A stretch of DNA of 64,000 nt. Source: Hansschlegelia plantiphila (lineage in GTDB: Bacteria; Pseudomonadota; Alphaproteobacteria; Rhizobiales; Methylopilaceae). The translations under genes were made by a program, and so were the position numbers. The DNA is taken from the NCBI RefSeq assembly GCF_027922265.1, contig NZ_BSFI01000007.1, forward strand, positions 632,979-696,978, read 5' to 3'. Shown here in pieces: positions 54,872 through 64,000 of this stretch; within the stretch, counting starts at the first letter, position 1, and every line of letters starts with the position of its first letter. The notes beneath the pieces are model-generated. The model searched no databases and had not been told where the DNA came from. It saw only the letters and a list, made by a program, of their open reading frames with translations.

Positions 54872-55855
54872 ATGGCCAAAGACCCTCTCCATCCCCGCCC
54901 CGTCGACGACGCGCTCGATCCCTCCCGCCGCTATGGCGAGTCGATCGAGTCGAACTACGCCGGGGCCGTATCCTTCCTTCGACGTCCATACGCGCGCTCG
55001 GCGGACGGCGCCGACGTCGCGGTCTGGGGCGTCCCGCTCGACACCTCGGTCTCGAACCGGCCGGGGACGCGTTTCGGACCCCGCGCCATTCGCGAAGCCT
55101 CGACCGTCAACGTCGGCGATCCGGCCTATCCCTTCGGCTTCGACATCTTCGCGGACATGGCGGTCGTCGACACCGGAGACTGCTCGCTCGATTATGGCCG
55201 CATCGACGAGGCGCCCGCCGCGATCGAGGCGCAGGCCGCGGCTCGGCTCGGTTCGGGCGCCCACCTCGTCACTCTGGGCGGCGACCACTTCCTCACCTAT
55301 CCCGTGCTGAAGGCGCTGGTGGCGAAGCTCGGGCGGCCGGTCGCGATGGTCCAGTTCGACGCCCATCAGGACACCTGGGACGACGACGGCAGCCGCATCG
55401 ACCACGGAACGATGATCACCCGCGCCGTGCGCGAGGGCCTGATCCTTCCGGAGCGCTCGATCCAGATCGGGATCCGCACCAACGCGCCGCAGGATTACGG
55501 GATCTCGATCGTCGACGGGCTGCTGGCGCAGGAGCTCGGGCCGCTCGCGACCGCCAGTCGCATCCTCGGCCATGTCGAGGATACGCCGGTTTACGTGACC
55601 TTCGACATCGACTGCCTCGACCCGGCCTTCGCTCCCGGCACGGGCACGCCGGTGCCGGGGGGCTTCTCCTCGGCCTTCGCGATCTCCTGTCTGCGCCGCC
55701 TCGGCGCGCTCGACCTCAAGGGCTTCGACATCGTCGAGGTCTCTCCGCCTTACGACCATGCCGGCGTCACGGCCCTCGCCGGCGTTTCGATGGCCCAGAT
55801 CTATCTCGGGCTGCTCGCGGAGCGGAAACGGGCGGGAAAGGCGATCCGGCCATGA
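54872..55855 (+). CDS. speB: Agmatinase (ureohydrolase family)
   Basis: 327-residue manganese enzyme that splits agmatine to putrescine and urea. Metal ligands are in 'LVTLGGDHFLTYPVL', 'VQFDAHQDTWDDD' and 'YVTFDIDCLDPAFAPGTGTPVPGG'. 'SVSNRPGTRFGPRAIREAS' is the substrate loop. The ATG at 54872 is preferred over 54857. Related guanidino hydrolases are hard to exclude by sequence. The stop overlaps the next gene by four bases. Confidence 0.88.
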   Translation: MAKDPLHPRPVDDALDPSRRYGESIESNYAGAVSFLRRPYARSADGADVAVWGVPLDTSVSNRPGTRFGPRAIREASTVNVGDPAYPFGFDIFADMAVVDTGDCSLDYGRIDEAPAAIEAQAAARLGSGAHLVTLGGDHFLTYPVLKALVAKLGRPVAMVQFDAHQDTWDDDGSRIDHGTMITRAVREGLILPERSIQIGIRTNAPQDYGISIVDGLLAQELGPLATASRILGHVEDTPVYVTFDIDCLDPAFAPGTGTPVPGGFSSAFAISCLRRLGALDLKGFDIVEVSPPYDHAGVTALAGVSMAQIYLGLLAERKRAGKAIRP

Positions 55856-56226
55856 GCATGAGGTTTCCGCTGATCCCAGCTGTTCTCGCCGTGTCGCTGG
55901 CTGGCTGCGCCGGTGAGAAGCTCTGGATGAAGGCGGGCGCCGGGCCGGTCGAGGCCAATGACGACGAGATGTCGTGCGCCGCCTCGTCGGAGGGCGGCAG
56001 CGGCGTTTCGATCAACGCCACAGGCGCCGGCTTCGCGCCGGACCAGTTCAGCATGCGCTATTCCTGCCTGCGCAGCCGCGGCTACAAGCTCGTCGCCGTC
56101 ACACCGGAGGAAAGCGCAAAGCTCCGCGCGCTGTCTGGCGAAGAGCACGAGGTCTATTGGCGCTCGCTTCAGGTGAAGTATGGAGTCGCGCCGGCGGCCG
56201 CGCCCGTGACTCCGCCCGTTCCCTGA
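55852..56226 (+). CDS. Small putative lipoprotein, unknown
   Basis: 124-residue protein with a lipobox-like 'VLAVSLAGC' (Cys near residue 19), then a mature part with two further Cys ('EMSCAAS', 'RYSCLRSRG') that may pair. It ends in a Pro-rich stretch. Its ATG overlaps the speB stop (ATGA), so it is translated with agmatinase. No family is recognised. Confidence 0.7.
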   Translation: MSMRFPLIPAVLAVSLAGCAGEKLWMKAGAGPVEANDDEMSCAASSEGGSGVSINATGAGFAPDQFSMRYSCLRSRGYKLVAVTPEESAKLRALSGEEHEVYWRSLQVKYGVAPAAAPVTPPVP

Positions 56227-56233
56227 TCAGGCT

Positions 56234-56686
56234 TCACGCCGCCTCGGCGTCGTGCGCGACCACCGCGTCGCGCAGCGCCTGCACCTCATTGTTGAGCCGG
56301 CCGAGATCCTTCGGATCCATGCCGGATGCGCCCAATAACGTCATCGGCATGCAGGTCGCCCGCTCCTGCAGCGCGCGGCCCTTCGTCGTCAGCGCGACGA
56401 TGACCTGCCGCTCGTCCTCCGCGCTCCGGCGACGAGAGACGAGCCCCTGGGCCTCGAGCCGCTTGAGCAGGGGAGTGAGCGTGCTCGATTCCAGCATCAG
56501 CCGGTCGGCGATCTCCTTCACGCCCAGCCCGTCGTGCTCCCACAGCACGAGCAGCGCCAGATATTGCGGATAGGTCAGGCCAAGCTCCTCCAGCGCCGGC
56601 TTGTAGGCGCGGTTGATTGCGAGCGCCGTGGAATAGACGGCGAAGCAGAGCTGGTCCTGCAGACGCAGGCTGGGCGGGGGCGCCAT
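56234..56686 (-). CDS. ohrR: MarR-family organic hydroperoxide sensor OhrR
   Basis: 150-residue winged-helix repressor that senses organic peroxide by Cys oxidation. Cys14 in 'LQDQLCFAVYSTALAINRAYKPAL' is the reactive residue and Cys112 suggests a two-Cys form as in Xanthomonas. 'LGVKEIADRLMLESSTLTPLLKRLEAQGLVSRRRSAEDERQVIVALT' is the DNA-binding part. ATG 56686 follows GAGGAG. Divergent from ohr, with two shared palindromes between. Confidence 0.95.
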   Translation of the reverse strand: MAPPPSLRLQDQLCFAVYSTALAINRAYKPALEELGLTYPQYLALLVLWEHDGLGVKEIADRLMLESSTLTPLLKRLEAQGLVSRRRSAEDERQVIVALTTKGRALQERATCMPMTLLGASGMDPKDLGRLNNEVQALRDAVVAHDAEAA

Positions 56687-56722
56687 GTGGGACTCCTCGG
56701 CGGGCTTCCGATATATAATAGA

Positions 56723-56732
56723 TATCGCGATA
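56723..56732. promoter_or_regulatory. OhrR operator 1
   Basis: TATCGCGATA is a perfect 10-bp palindrome 37 bases upstream of the ohrR start. It is identical to the second copy at 56776-56785 and lies within TATAT/TAATGA-rich flanks typical of a promoter. Confidence 0.75.
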
Positions 56733-56775
56733 ATGATTTGCATAGCCGCCATGCGCGATGGGCGGTTGAGTAATT

Positions 56776-56785
56776 TATCGCGATA
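56776..56785. promoter_or_regulatory. OhrR operator 2
   Basis: A second TATCGCGATA palindrome is centred 53 bases from the first and followed by TGAATATCGC, an additional half site. It lies about 60 bases upstream of the ohr start and fits a peroxide-released repressor. Confidence 0.75.
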
Positions 56786-56846
56786 ATGAATATCGCAACA
56801 GCGAAACGCGGCGGCCGACGGCGCCGCCCTTCACGAGGAGGCAGAC

Positions 56847-57269
56847 ATGAAAGTGCTTTACCAGACCGAAGCCGTCGCAACCGGCGGCCGCACAGGCTCC
56901 GCCGCGACCACGGACGGCGCGCTGAAAGTCGATCTCGTCACGGCCAAGGAGCTCGGCGGTCCGGGCGGCGCGGGCACCAACCCGGAGCAGCTTTTCGCGG
57001 CGGGCTATTCCGCCTGCTTCCTCGGCGCGCTGAAGTTCGTCGCGTCGAAGGAGAAGGTGAAGATCCCCGACGACACGACGGTGGCGGCCAAGGTCGGCAT
57101 CGGCCCGCGCGACGACGGTCAGGGCTTCGGTCTCGCGGTGTCTTTGACCGTCACGATTCCCGGCCTCGACCATGCCCAGGCCGAAGACCTCGCCGCCAAG
57201 GCGCACGTCGTGTGCCCTTATTCGCATCTCGCGAAGGCCGGCCTCGACGTCGGCGTCTCGGTGGCCTGA
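56847..57269 (+). CDS. ohr: Organic hydroperoxide resistance protein Ohr
   Basis: 140-residue thiol peroxidase that reduces alkyl hydroperoxides. The peroxidatic Cys57 ('FAAGYSACFLGALKFV') and resolving Cys123 ('HVVCPYSHLAKAG') are present, and the catalytic Arg is in 'TGGRTGSAATTDG' near residue 15. ATG 56847 follows GAGGAGGCAG. It is divergent to its repressor ohrR. Confidence 0.96.
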   Translation: MKVLYQTEAVATGGRTGSAATTDGALKVDLVTAKELGGPGGAGTNPEQLFAAGYSACFLGALKFVASKEKVKIPDDTTVAAKVGIGPRDDGQGFGLAVSLTVTIPGLDHAQAEDLAAKAHVVCPYSHLAKAGLDVGVSVA

Positions 57270-57326
57270 ACCGCGTCGCGATGGTCGGGCAGGGCGGGTC
57301 GTCCGCCCGTCCCGGCCGTCTGCGGC

Positions 57327-58184
57327 TTAGCCGACCTGGATATCGAGGCCGAGATCGAGCGTCGGAGCCGAGTGGGTGATGCGGCCGACCGAGATCAGGT
57401 CGACGCCCGACTCGGCGATCGCGACGACGGTCTTGAGCGAGACGTTGCCCGAGGCCTCCGTCAGCATCCGGGTCCCGACGCGGCGCACCGCCTCGCGCAG
57501 CGTCTCGGGGGGCATGTTGTCGAGCAGCACGACGTCGGCGCCCTCGGCGATCGCTTCGTCGAGCTGATCGAGCGTGTCGACCTCGATCTCGATCTTCACG
57601 AGATGGCCGGCTGCGGCCTTCGCGGCCCTGAGCGCCGCCGCGATCCCGCCTGCGACGGCGACATGGTTGTCCTTGATCAGGATCGCGTCGTCCAAGCCGA
57701 AGCGGTGGTTCACGCCGCCGCCGCAGCGGACGGCGTATTTCTCGAAGGTCCTGAGGCCCGGCGTCGTCTTCCGCGTGCAGCAGATCCTCGCGCGCGTATG
57801 GGCGATGAGATCGGCGTAGACCGACGTCGCGGTCGCGACGCCCGAAAGATGGCCAAGGAAGTTCAGCGCGGTCCGCTCGGCCGAGAGCACGGCGCGGGCC
57901 GGCCCCTCGATCCGCGCGACGACGTCGCCGGGCGTCAGGCGCGCGCCGTCCGCCATCGCGGCCTCGAACGAGACGCCAGCATCGAGCGCGACGAAGGCGG
58001 CTTCCGCCAGTTGAAGGCCCGCGAGGCGGCCGCTCGCGCGCGCGACGATCGCGACGCGGGCCCGCGCGTCAGCCGGGATGGTGGCCGCGCTCGTGATGTC
58101 TCCGGCCCGGCCGAGGTCTTCGGCGAGCGTCGCCTCCACCGCCCGGCGGACGGAAATCGGGTCGAGAGGCGCGGGCGCGCTCAC
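57327..58184 (-). CDS. nadC: Nicotinate-nucleotide pyrophosphorylase (carboxylating) NadC
   Basis: 285-residue quinolinate phosphoribosyltransferase, third step of de novo NAD synthesis. '[74 protein letters not shown]' is highly conserved, and '[14 protein letters not shown]' and '[39 protein letters not shown]' follow. The start overlaps the nadB stop as ATGA. Confidence 0.97.
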   Translation of the reverse strand: MSAPAPLDPISVRRAVEATLAEDLGRAGDITSAATIPADARARVAIVARASGRLAGLQLAEAAFVALDAGVSFEAAMADGARLTPGDVVARIEGPARAVLSAERTALNFLGHLSGVATATSVYADLIAHTRARICCTRKTTPGLRTFEKYAVRCGGGVNHRFGLDDAILIKDNHVAVAGGIAAALRAAKAAAGHLVKIEIEVDTLDQLDEAIAEGADVVLLDNMPPETLREAVRRVGTRMLTEASGNVSLKTVVAIAESGVDLISVGRITHSAPTLDLGLDIQVG

Positions 58185-59797
58185 GAGGCGACGAGCCGCG
58201 TATCCGGCTCGGATAGCCCTGCGAGCGCGCCGTCGAGGGTGAGCGTCGAGCGATGCGCCAGCGCCTCGACTGGCTGGTCGAAATCGGACCGGAAGTGCGC
58301 GCCGCGGCTCTCCTCCCGACGCTCGGCCGCGACCGCGACGAGGAGCGCCGTGGTCGCCATGTTCCTGAGATCCGGCTGGCGCGCGTCCCTGCGGATACGA
58401 TTGATCGTCTCGATCGCGCCGCGCAGCCGCGCGCCGTCGCGGACGACGCCGACCGAGTCGGTCATCGTCCGGCGGAGCTGGGCGACGGTCGCATCGTCCG
58501 GCTTGGTCGAGCCGGCGACGACCCGGAGCGCGCTCGCCTGCGCCGGGGCGGGCGCTGCGGGCATGAGGCCCAGAATGTCCTCGGCGATGCGCGCGCCGAA
58601 CACCACCGCCTCGAGCAGCGAGTTCGAGGCGAGGCGGTTCGCGCCGTGCGCGCCGGTCGACGCGGTCTCGCCGCAGGCCCAGAGCCCATCAAGCGACGTG
58701 CGGCCGTTCGCGTCCGTCAGCACGCCGCCCATGTGGTAGTGCGCGGCCGGAGCCACCGGGATGACCTCATGTTCCGGGTCGATGCCGGCCGCCCGGCAGG
58801 CCGCGAACACCGTCGGGAAGCGCGCGGCGAAATGCGCGCCGACGCTGTCGCGCGCGTCGAGAAAGGCGCCGCCGGAGCGGGCGGCTTCGTAGACCGCCCG
58901 CGCCACGATGTCCCGCGGGGCGAGGTCGAGGTCGGGATGCACGCCCTCCATGATGCGCCGGCCGGCGCGGTCGACGAGGATCGCGCCTTCTCCGCGAAGC
59001 GCCTCGGTCGCGAGCGGCGCCGGGTCCTGGCCGATCGCGATCGCGGTCGGATGGAACTGCACAAATTCGAGGTCGGCGAGCACGGCGCCCGCGCGCGCCG
59101 CCATCGCCAGACCGCCGCCGCGCGCCTCGACCGGATTGGTCGTGACCGCATAGAGATGGCCGACGCCGCCGGACGCCAGCACGACGGCGCGGCTCGCGAG
59201 CCGGAGCGGGGTCGCCCTCAGGTCCCCGAGTTGGCGGGCGACCACGCCGGTGACGAACCGGCCTTCCGTGATCAGCTCGTCCGCCACGAAGCCTTCAAGC
59301 ACGCGGATCGACGGGGTCCTGCGGACGGCGGCGACCAGCGCCGTCATGATCTCGCGGCCGGCGAGATCGCCGTTGACGCGCACGATGCGGCGCTCGCTGT
59401 GCGCCGCCTCGCGCGACAGCGACAGCCGGCCGTCCGCGTCGCGGTCGAACGGCACGCCGTAGGACAGCAGGTCGGCGATGCGGGCCGGCCCTTCGCGGGT
59501 CATCAGCCCGGCGATCTCCGGATCGACGATGCCGGCGCCCGCCGCGATCGTGTCCGCCGCATGGCTCTCGGCGCTGTCGCCGAGGCCGACCGCGGCCGCG
59601 ACCCCGCCCTGCGCCCAAGCCGACGACGCGCCCGAGCCGAGCGGCGCCGCGGCGACGATCGTCACCGGCCGCGGAGCGAGTTTCAGCGCGCAGAACAGGC
59701 CGGCCAGTCCGCCGCCGACGATGATGACGTCGTCCGCGCCGGCCCAGGACATCGGCGCAAGATCGGAGAGTTCGGTGAGGTCGCGGGTGTCGTTCAT
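58181..59797 (-). CDS. nadB: L-aspartate oxidase NadB
   Basis: 538-residue FAD enzyme that makes iminoaspartate. FAD motif '[19 protein letters not shown]', then '[37 protein letters not shown]' and '[13 protein letters not shown]' are typical, with '[49 protein letters not shown]'. ATG 59797 is used; a TTG at 59812 is possible. It lies 154 bases downstream of nadA. Confidence 0.96.
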   Translation of the reverse strand: MNDTRDLTELSDLAPMSWAGADDVIIVGGGLAGLFCALKLAPRPVTIVAAAPLGSGASSAWAQGGVAAAVGLGDSAESHAADTIAAGAGIVDPEIAGLMTREGPARIADLLSYGVPFDRDADGRLSLSREAAHSERRIVRVNGDLAGREIMTALVAAVRRTPSIRVLEGFVADELITEGRFVTGVVARQLGDLRATPLRLASRAVVLASGGVGHLYAVTTNPVEARGGGLAMAARAGAVLADLEFVQFHPTAIAIGQDPAPLATEALRGEGAILVDRAGRRIMEGVHPDLDLAPRDIVARAVYEAARSGGAFLDARDSVGAHFAARFPTVFAACRAAGIDPEHEVIPVAPAAHYHMGGVLTDANGRTSLDGLWACGETASTGAHGANRLASNSLLEAVVFGARIAEDILGLMPAAPAPAQASALRVVAGSTKPDDATVAQLRRTMTDSVGVVRDGARLRGAIETINRIRRDARQPDLRNMATTALLVAVAAERREESRGAHFRSDFDQPVEALAHRSTLTLDGALAGLSEPDTRLVAS

Positions 59798-59951
59798 GGC
59801 GAAGGCTTTCAACGCGTTGCGACGAAAGATCAGCGAAGATGCGCCGCGTTAGCGCCCCGGCGTCAGGCCGGGACCCAGATCCACGACGTTGCAGAAAGAC
59901 GCGCGGCAGGCTCCGGGGACTTCCGTCAGCCGCCGCCGTCCGGGTCCGCCG

Positions 59952-61028
59952 TCAGATCTTCAGGTTGACCATCCGCTCGACGCTAAGGCGCGCGCGCGCG
60001 GCGATGACGGGATCGATCGTCACTTCGTCGCGCATGTGCACGAGCGACTCGAGGATCTTCGGCAGCGTGATCCGCTTCATGTGCGGGCAGAGGTTGCAGG
60101 GCTTCACGAACTCGGTGTCGGGAGCCTCCGCCATCACGTTGTCGGCCATCGAGCACTCGGTGATCATCACCACCTTCCTCGGCTTCCTCACCTTCACGTA
60201 GTCGGCGAGCTTCGCCGTCGAGCCCGTGAAGTCCGCCTCGGCCAGAACATCCGGCGGGCATTCGGGGTGGGCGAGAATCACGACGTCGGGATCGGCCTCG
60301 CGATAGGCGCGGAGCTCCGCGCCGGTGAAGCGCTCGTGGACCTCGCAGGCGCCGTGCCACGAGATGATCTTCACCGCCGTCTGCGAGGCGATCCACATCG
60401 CGAGATACTGGTCAGGCAGCACCATAACTTCCGGAACGCCGAGCGATTCGACGACCGCGACGGCGTTGCCGGAGGTGAGGCAGATGTCGGCCTCGGCCTT
60501 CACCTCGGCCGTGGTGTTCACATACACGGCGACCGGAACGCCGGGATGCTTCAGCCGCAGCGCGCGGATGTCGGCGGCGGTGATCGAGGTCGCGAGCGAG
60601 CAGCCGGCGCGGCTGTCGGGGATCAGCACCGTCTTCTCGGGATTCAAGATCTTCGAGGTCTCGGCCATGAAGTGCACGCCGCACTGGACGATGACGTCCG
60701 CGTCGGTCTTGCCGGCCTCGCGCGCCAGCTGGAAGCTGTCGCCGACCACGTCCGCCACGCAGTTGTAGATTTCCGGCGTCTGGTAGTTATGCGCCAGGAT
60801 CACGGCGTTGCGGACGCGTTTGAGCTCGTTGATCGCCTTGACGTATGGCGCGAAGAACGGCCACTCGATCGCAGGGATCACCGTCTTGACGCGCTCGTAG
60901 AGATGCGCCGTCGCGGCCTCCACCTCCGGCGTCCATTCGAGCGAGGGCATCGCGACCGGAGCAAACCGGCGCGGCGCTTCCGCATAAAGCGGAAGAGGAC
61001 GTGCGAGAGTGGCGGCGAGCGGGGACAT
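59952..61028 (-). CDS. nadA: Quinolinate synthase NadA
   Basis: 358-residue [4Fe-4S] enzyme that condenses iminoaspartate with dihydroxyacetone phosphate. Cluster cysteines are in '[17 protein letters not shown]', '[15 protein letters not shown]' and '[15 protein letters not shown]'. '[32 protein letters not shown]' is the substrate-binding block. The ATG at 61028 has TTGGAGGA just upstream. First gene of nadA-nadB-nadC. Confidence 0.97.
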   Translation of the reverse strand: MSPLAATLARPLPLYAEAPRRFAPVAMPSLEWTPEVEAATAHLYERVKTVIPAIEWPFFAPYVKAINELKRVRNAVILAHNYQTPEIYNCVADVVGDSFQLAREAGKTDADVIVQCGVHFMAETSKILNPEKTVLIPDSRAGCSLATSITAADIRALRLKHPGVPVAVYVNTTAEVKAEADICLTSGNAVAVVESLGVPEVMVLPDQYLAMWIASQTAVKIISWHGACEVHERFTGAELRAYREADPDVVILAHPECPPDVLAEADFTGSTAKLADYVKVRKPRKVVMITECSMADNVMAEAPDTEFVKPCNLCPHMKRITLPKILESLVHMRDEVTIDPVIAARARLSVERMVNLKI

Positions 61029-61054
61029 GGCGTCCTCCAATGATCGAACCGACG

Positions 61055-61075
61055 TTATGCTCAGTTAGAGCATAA
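61055..61075. promoter_or_regulatory. 21-bp palindrome upstream of nadA (candidate NAD repressor operator)
   Basis: TTATGCTC-AGTTA-GAGCATAA is a perfect 8-bp inverted repeat with 5-base spacer. It lies 26 bases upstream of the nadA start, next to the minus-strand TATAGT -10-like element. Similar GCTC/GAGC palindromes are reported for NadQ in alphaproteobacteria; this match is from memory and should be checked. The rest of the 61076-61315 gap holds no gene. Confidence 0.65.
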
Positions 61076-61315
61076 CTATAATAGTGCTCCTCACAGGATT
61101 TTTGAAGAGGCTCGCTGCGAAAACGCCATGACGATGGCGTGGGGCGGATGGAAGGGCTCCAGAGATTTGAGGTCGGCTGTCCGGACCGGCTTCGCGTCGT
61201 GGTCGAGCCGGATCGCGATGAGCTCGATTCATGGAGCGCCGCCGCTGCGGGATGACGAAACCGTCTCCCGCCTCTATGTAGCCGTCTCCGAGCTCAGTCC
61301 GACGAGGTCCGCCTC

Positions 61316-62299
61316 ATGTCCACCTTCCGCGCGTTGCGCATCGACAAGGGCGATGGAGGCCAGACGGTCTCGACCGTCGACTTCGACGAGGCCGACCTGA
61401 TGGACGGCGACGTCGTCGTGCGCGTCTCGCATTCGACGGTGAACTACAAGGACGGCCTCGCGATCACCGGCAAGTCGCCCGTGGTGCGGCGCTTCCCGAT
61501 GATCCCGGGCATCGATTTCGCCGGCACGGTGATCTCGTCGACAAGCAGCGAGTTCGCGGCGGGCGACGGCGTCATCCTCAACGGGTGGGGCGTCGGCGAG
61601 ACCCATCTCGGCGGCTACGCCGAGATCGCGCGCGTGCCCGCCGGCTGGCTGGTGCCGCTGCCCGCCAACATGACGCCGGCCGAGGCGATGGCGATCGGCA
61701 CCGCCGGCTACACTGCGATGCTCTGCGTCATGGCGCTGGAGCGCCACGGCGTCACGCCGGAGCGCGGCCCGGTTCTGGTGACCGGCGCATCGGGCGGCGT
61801 CGGCTCGGTCGCTGTCGCGCTGCTCGCCAAACTCGGCTTCGACGTCGTCGCTTCGACCGGGCGGCCGGAGGAGGCGGAGTATCTGAAGGGCCTCGGCGCC
61901 TCGTCGATCATCTCGCGCGATGAGTTGGCGACGCCTGGCAAGCCCTTGCAGAAGGAGCGTTTTGCGGGCGTGGTCGACAGCGTCGGCTCCGTGCCGCTCG
62001 CCAACGCGATCGCACAGACGATCTCCGGCGGCGCGGTCGCGGCCTGCGGGCTCGCGGCCGGCATGGACCTGCCGACGTCAGTCGCGCCCTTCATCCTGCG
62101 GGGCGTGTCGCTGCTCGGGATCAACAGCGTGACGGTGCCGAAGCCGATCCGCATCGAGGCCTGGAGCCGCCTGGCCCGCGATCTCGACCGCGACAAGCTG
62201 AAGGCTCTGACCGAGACGATCGGCTTCGACGACATCGTGCCGACGGCGAAGGCCATTCTCGAAGGCAAGGTCCGAGGACGCGTCGTCGTCGAGATCTGA
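61316..62299 (+). CDS. acuI: AcuI/YhdH-type acrylyl-CoA reductase (MDR family)
   Basis: 327-residue NADPH-dependent oxidoreductase of the YhdH/AcuI group, which reduces acrylyl-CoA and related enoyl-CoAs. Signatures are 'STVNYKDGLAITGKSPVVRRFPMIPGIDFAGTV', 'LNGWGVGETHLGGYAE', 'AMAIGTAGYTAMLCVMALE' and 'VLVTGASGGVGSVAVALLA' (cofactor loop). Acrylyl-CoA relates to propionate/3-hydroxypropionate flow and could link to the C2/C3 pathways of the host. Confidence 0.88.
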   Translation: MSTFRALRIDKGDGGQTVSTVDFDEADLMDGDVVVRVSHSTVNYKDGLAITGKSPVVRRFPMIPGIDFAGTVISSTSSEFAAGDGVILNGWGVGETHLGGYAEIARVPAGWLVPLPANMTPAEAMAIGTAGYTAMLCVMALERHGVTPERGPVLVTGASGGVGSVAVALLAKLGFDVVASTGRPEEAEYLKGLGASSIISRDELATPGKPLQKERFAGVVDSVGSVPLANAIAQTISGGAVAACGLAAGMDLPTSVAPFILRGVSLLGINSVTVPKPIRIEAWSRLARDLDRDKLKALTETIGFDDIVPTAKAILEGKVRGRVVVEI

Positions 62300-62451
62300 C
62301 CCGACGCATTGGCGTCCTCCCGGATACGCCATAGCCGCGATCCGGAACCGTCATCAGACTAGAACAGCTTTCGCCTTAGACCGCCGCATCCCGCTCACGA
62401 TCCCGGCTTTCCGCTACGCTGCCGCCGGGACGCTTCCGCCGGACTGATACA

Positions 62452-63504
62452 ATGACCGACCCCATCGACGTCGCGATCCTCGGCGCCTCCGGCTACACCG
62501 GCGCGGAGCTCGTGCGCCTGCTGCTGCGTCATCCCCACGTGCGCATCGCCGCGCTGACCGCAGACCGCAAGGCCGGTCAGGCGATGGCGGACGTGTTTCC
62601 GCAGTTCTCAGGAATCGAGCTGCCGCGGCTCACGACCATCGCGGAGGTCGATCTCGACGCGATCGACCTCGTGTTCTGCGCGTTGCCGCACGGCACGACG
62701 CAGGGCGTGATCGCGGACCTGTTCGCGCGGAAGCCGTCGCTGAAGGTCGTCGACCTCTCGGCCGACTTCCGGCTGGCGGACCCCGCGGCCTACGAGACCT
62801 GGTACGGCCATCCGCATCAGCAGCTCGCGCTGCAGGAGGAGGCCGCCTTCGGCGTGGTCGAGCTGAACCGCGAGGCGATCGCCAAGGCGCGGCTGGTCGC
62901 CAATCCCGGCTGCCATTCGACGACGTCGATCCTGCCGGTGGTTCCGCTTCTGAAGGACAAGCTGATCCACCCCGATCAGATCGTCATCACGTCGGCGACC
63001 GGCATGTCGGGCGCCGGACGCGCGGCCAAGGAGGAGATGCTGTTCTCGGAAGTCTCCGAGGGCGTCCACGCCTATGGCGTCGGAAAGCACCGGCACACCG
63101 CGGAGCTCGACCAGGAGTTCGACAAGGCGGCGGGCCGGCCCGCGCGCGCGACCTTCACCCCGCTGCTGATCCCGATGAACCGGGGCATCTACGCAACGAT
63201 CACCGTGACGCTCGAAGGCGGCGCGACGGCAGAGCAGCTCCACGAGACGCTGGCGCGGACCTATGCGGGCGAGCCCTTCGTCACGGTGCTGCCGTTCGGG
63301 AAGGTTCCGCAGTCCAGACATGTGCGCGGTTCGAACGGGGTTCAGCTCGGCGTCGTAGCGGACCGCGGGCCGGACCGGGCGGTCCTGATCTCGACGCTCG
63401 ACAACCTGACCAAGGGAGCCTCGGGGCAGGCCGTGCAGAACATGAATCTGATCTGTAGGTTTCCGGAGACTTCGGGGCTGGAGCAGCTGGCGATCTTCCC
63501 GTGA
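62452..63504 (+). CDS. argC: N-acetyl-gamma-glutamyl-phosphate reductase ArgC
   Basis: 350-residue NADP-dependent arginine-pathway enzyme. Cofactor motif 'VAILGASGYTGAELVRLLLRHP', then the active-site Cys154 in 'VANPGCHSTTSILPVVPLL'. 'SATGMSGAGRAAKEEMLFSEVSEGVHAYGVGKHRHTAELDQE' is family-typical. ATG 62452. The genes for the remaining pathway steps are not in the window. Confidence 0.97.
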   Translation: MTDPIDVAILGASGYTGAELVRLLLRHPHVRIAALTADRKAGQAMADVFPQFSGIELPRLTTIAEVDLDAIDLVFCALPHGTTQGVIADLFARKPSLKVVDLSADFRLADPAAYETWYGHPHQQLALQEEAAFGVVELNREAIAKARLVANPGCHSTTSILPVVPLLKDKLIHPDQIVITSATGMSGAGRAAKEEMLFSEVSEGVHAYGVGKHRHTAELDQEFDKAAGRPARATFTPLLIPMNRGIYATITVTLEGGATAEQLHETLARTYAGEPFVTVLPFGKVPQSRHVRGSNGVQLGVVADRGPDRAVLISTLDNLTKGASGQAVQNMNLICRFPETSGLEQLAIFP

Positions 63505-63587
63505 TCGGCGGAAAGCGTCCGAATCGGATATCGGATCCGCTGATTTTAGTCGGTGGCGCTTAGGTCGAACGCAAGGAGACGCACGGT

Positions 63588-64000
63588 TTGTTGAAACGAG
63601 TTCTCGGGGCTTCGCTCATCGCCTTCGCCGCCGCATCGGCGGCCGAGGCGCAGACCTGCGAGTCGAATTTCCAGGTGAGCGGCGTGCCCATGCTGACGGC
63701 GCTGTCCTACAGGACGTCGCTCGACTTCCCCAAGATCAAGCCAGACCAGGCGCTCAGGCGGCTCGCGCAGGCCGTCGCCGCCGAAGGGTTTTCCGGCGTG
63801 CGGCTCAACAAGTCTCTCGGTTCGATCGACGCTTTCCAGGAGACGACGGGATCAGGACGGCCCCAGACTCTGCGGGTGGTCGCCCGGAAGACCGGCGCTG
63901 GAACACGCGTCGACGCTGTGTTCGACATTCAGCAGGGGCAGCTCACCTCTGAAAGCGTCGTCCGGAAAGGGCTTTGCACGATCGTGCGCTCGGCCGCGGA
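63588..64000 (+). CDS. Secreted protein of unknown function, 3' end outside the window
   Basis: Open frame from TTG 63588 (AAGGAG nine bases before; a second TTG at 63591 is in frame) to the right edge, about 137 residues. The start 'LLKRVLGASLIAFAAASAAEAQ' is a signal peptide with an Ala-x-Ala cleavage site. The mature part has two Cys ('QTCESNF', 'KGLCTIV') and is rich in polar residues. No recognised domain. Confidence 0.65.
   Translation, partial: MLKRVLGASLIAFAAASAAEAQTCESNFQVSGVPMLTALSYRTSLDFPKIKPDQALRRLAQAVAAEGFSGVRLNKSLGSIDAFQETTGSGRPQTLRVVARKTGAGTRVDAVFDIQQGQLTSESVVRKGLCTIVRSAA

Noticed and set aside
61128..61400. 90-codon plus-strand frame upstream of and overlapping acuI
   Set aside because: Ser/Arg-rich, overlaps the start of acuI in another frame, and has no ribosome site.

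Overview
The window is high-GC (roughly two thirds G+C), gene-dense chromosomal DNA from an alphaproteobacterium, most likely a Hyphomicrobiales (Rhizobiales) methylotroph or a close relative. This rests on family content: an IalB-type invasion protein, HspQ, phasin, a ClpS-ClpA pair, K+-independent H+-pyrophosphatase, COX15/CtaA, a TadE/TadG cluster and DUF2842. Two genes point to C1 metabolism: a malyl-CoA lyase (serine cycle or ethylmalonyl-CoA pathway) and an MxaD-like periplasmic START-domain protein followed by a YVTN beta-propeller. No insertion sequence, prophage, CRISPR array or rRNA operon was seen; there is one tRNA (Pro, GGG).

Layout. 1-9.7 kb: an adenylate-forming enzyme cut by the window edge, a YejA-type peptide-binding protein, IalB, HspQ, malyl-CoA lyase, an AEC carrier, a UbiH-type hydroxylase, TerC and a secreted orphan. 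9.7-20 kb: quinone reductase, COQ10-like protein, ThiL, lytic transglycosylase, H+-PPase, a rhodanese-fold protein lacking its cysteine, PanC, a membrane J-protein and a D,D-carboxypeptidase with a SPOR domain. 20-31.8 kb: phasin, ClpS-ClpA (TTG start), AzlC-AzlD, a HIT protein, a FemAB/DUF482-like protein, the MxaD/YVTN pair, a lone receiver domain, several small unknown proteins, tRNA-Pro, an SDR, an aldo/keto reductase and a likely unannotated 33-residue peptide gene. 32.4-36.4 kb: a sulfate ABC importer operon (Sbp-CysT-CysW-CysA) with a terminator-like hairpin after the first gene.

36.5-50.3 kb: an envelope block made of MurJ, an O-antigen ligase/polymerase-like protein, an initiating sugar-1-phosphate transferase, a GT4 glycosyltransferase, a small Wza-like lipoprotein, a Wzc-like chain-length protein with a degenerate kinase domain, a CelD/FemAB-like acyltransferase, three TadE/TadG pseudopilin-type genes and a polysaccharide deacetylase. 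Together they look like a compact Wzy-dependent exopolysaccharide locus next to minor pilin genes. 50.3-64 kb: DUF2842, heme A synthase, a CoA-binding protein, rplM-rpsI, agmatinase, the OhrR/Ohr peroxide pair with two palindromic operators, the nadA-nadB-nadC NAD operon under a 21-bp palindrome, AcuI/YhdH, ArgC and a secreted protein cut by the right edge.

Most of the window is ordinary core chromosome. I found no clear-cut new system. The most unusual items are the 33-residue peptide gene with a strong Shine-Dalgarno, the orphan terminator in the same intergenic region, the degenerate enzymes (BY-kinase, rhodanese, adenylate-forming protein), the overlapping hairpins in the phasin leader, and small unknown proteins near tRNA-Pro and tadE.
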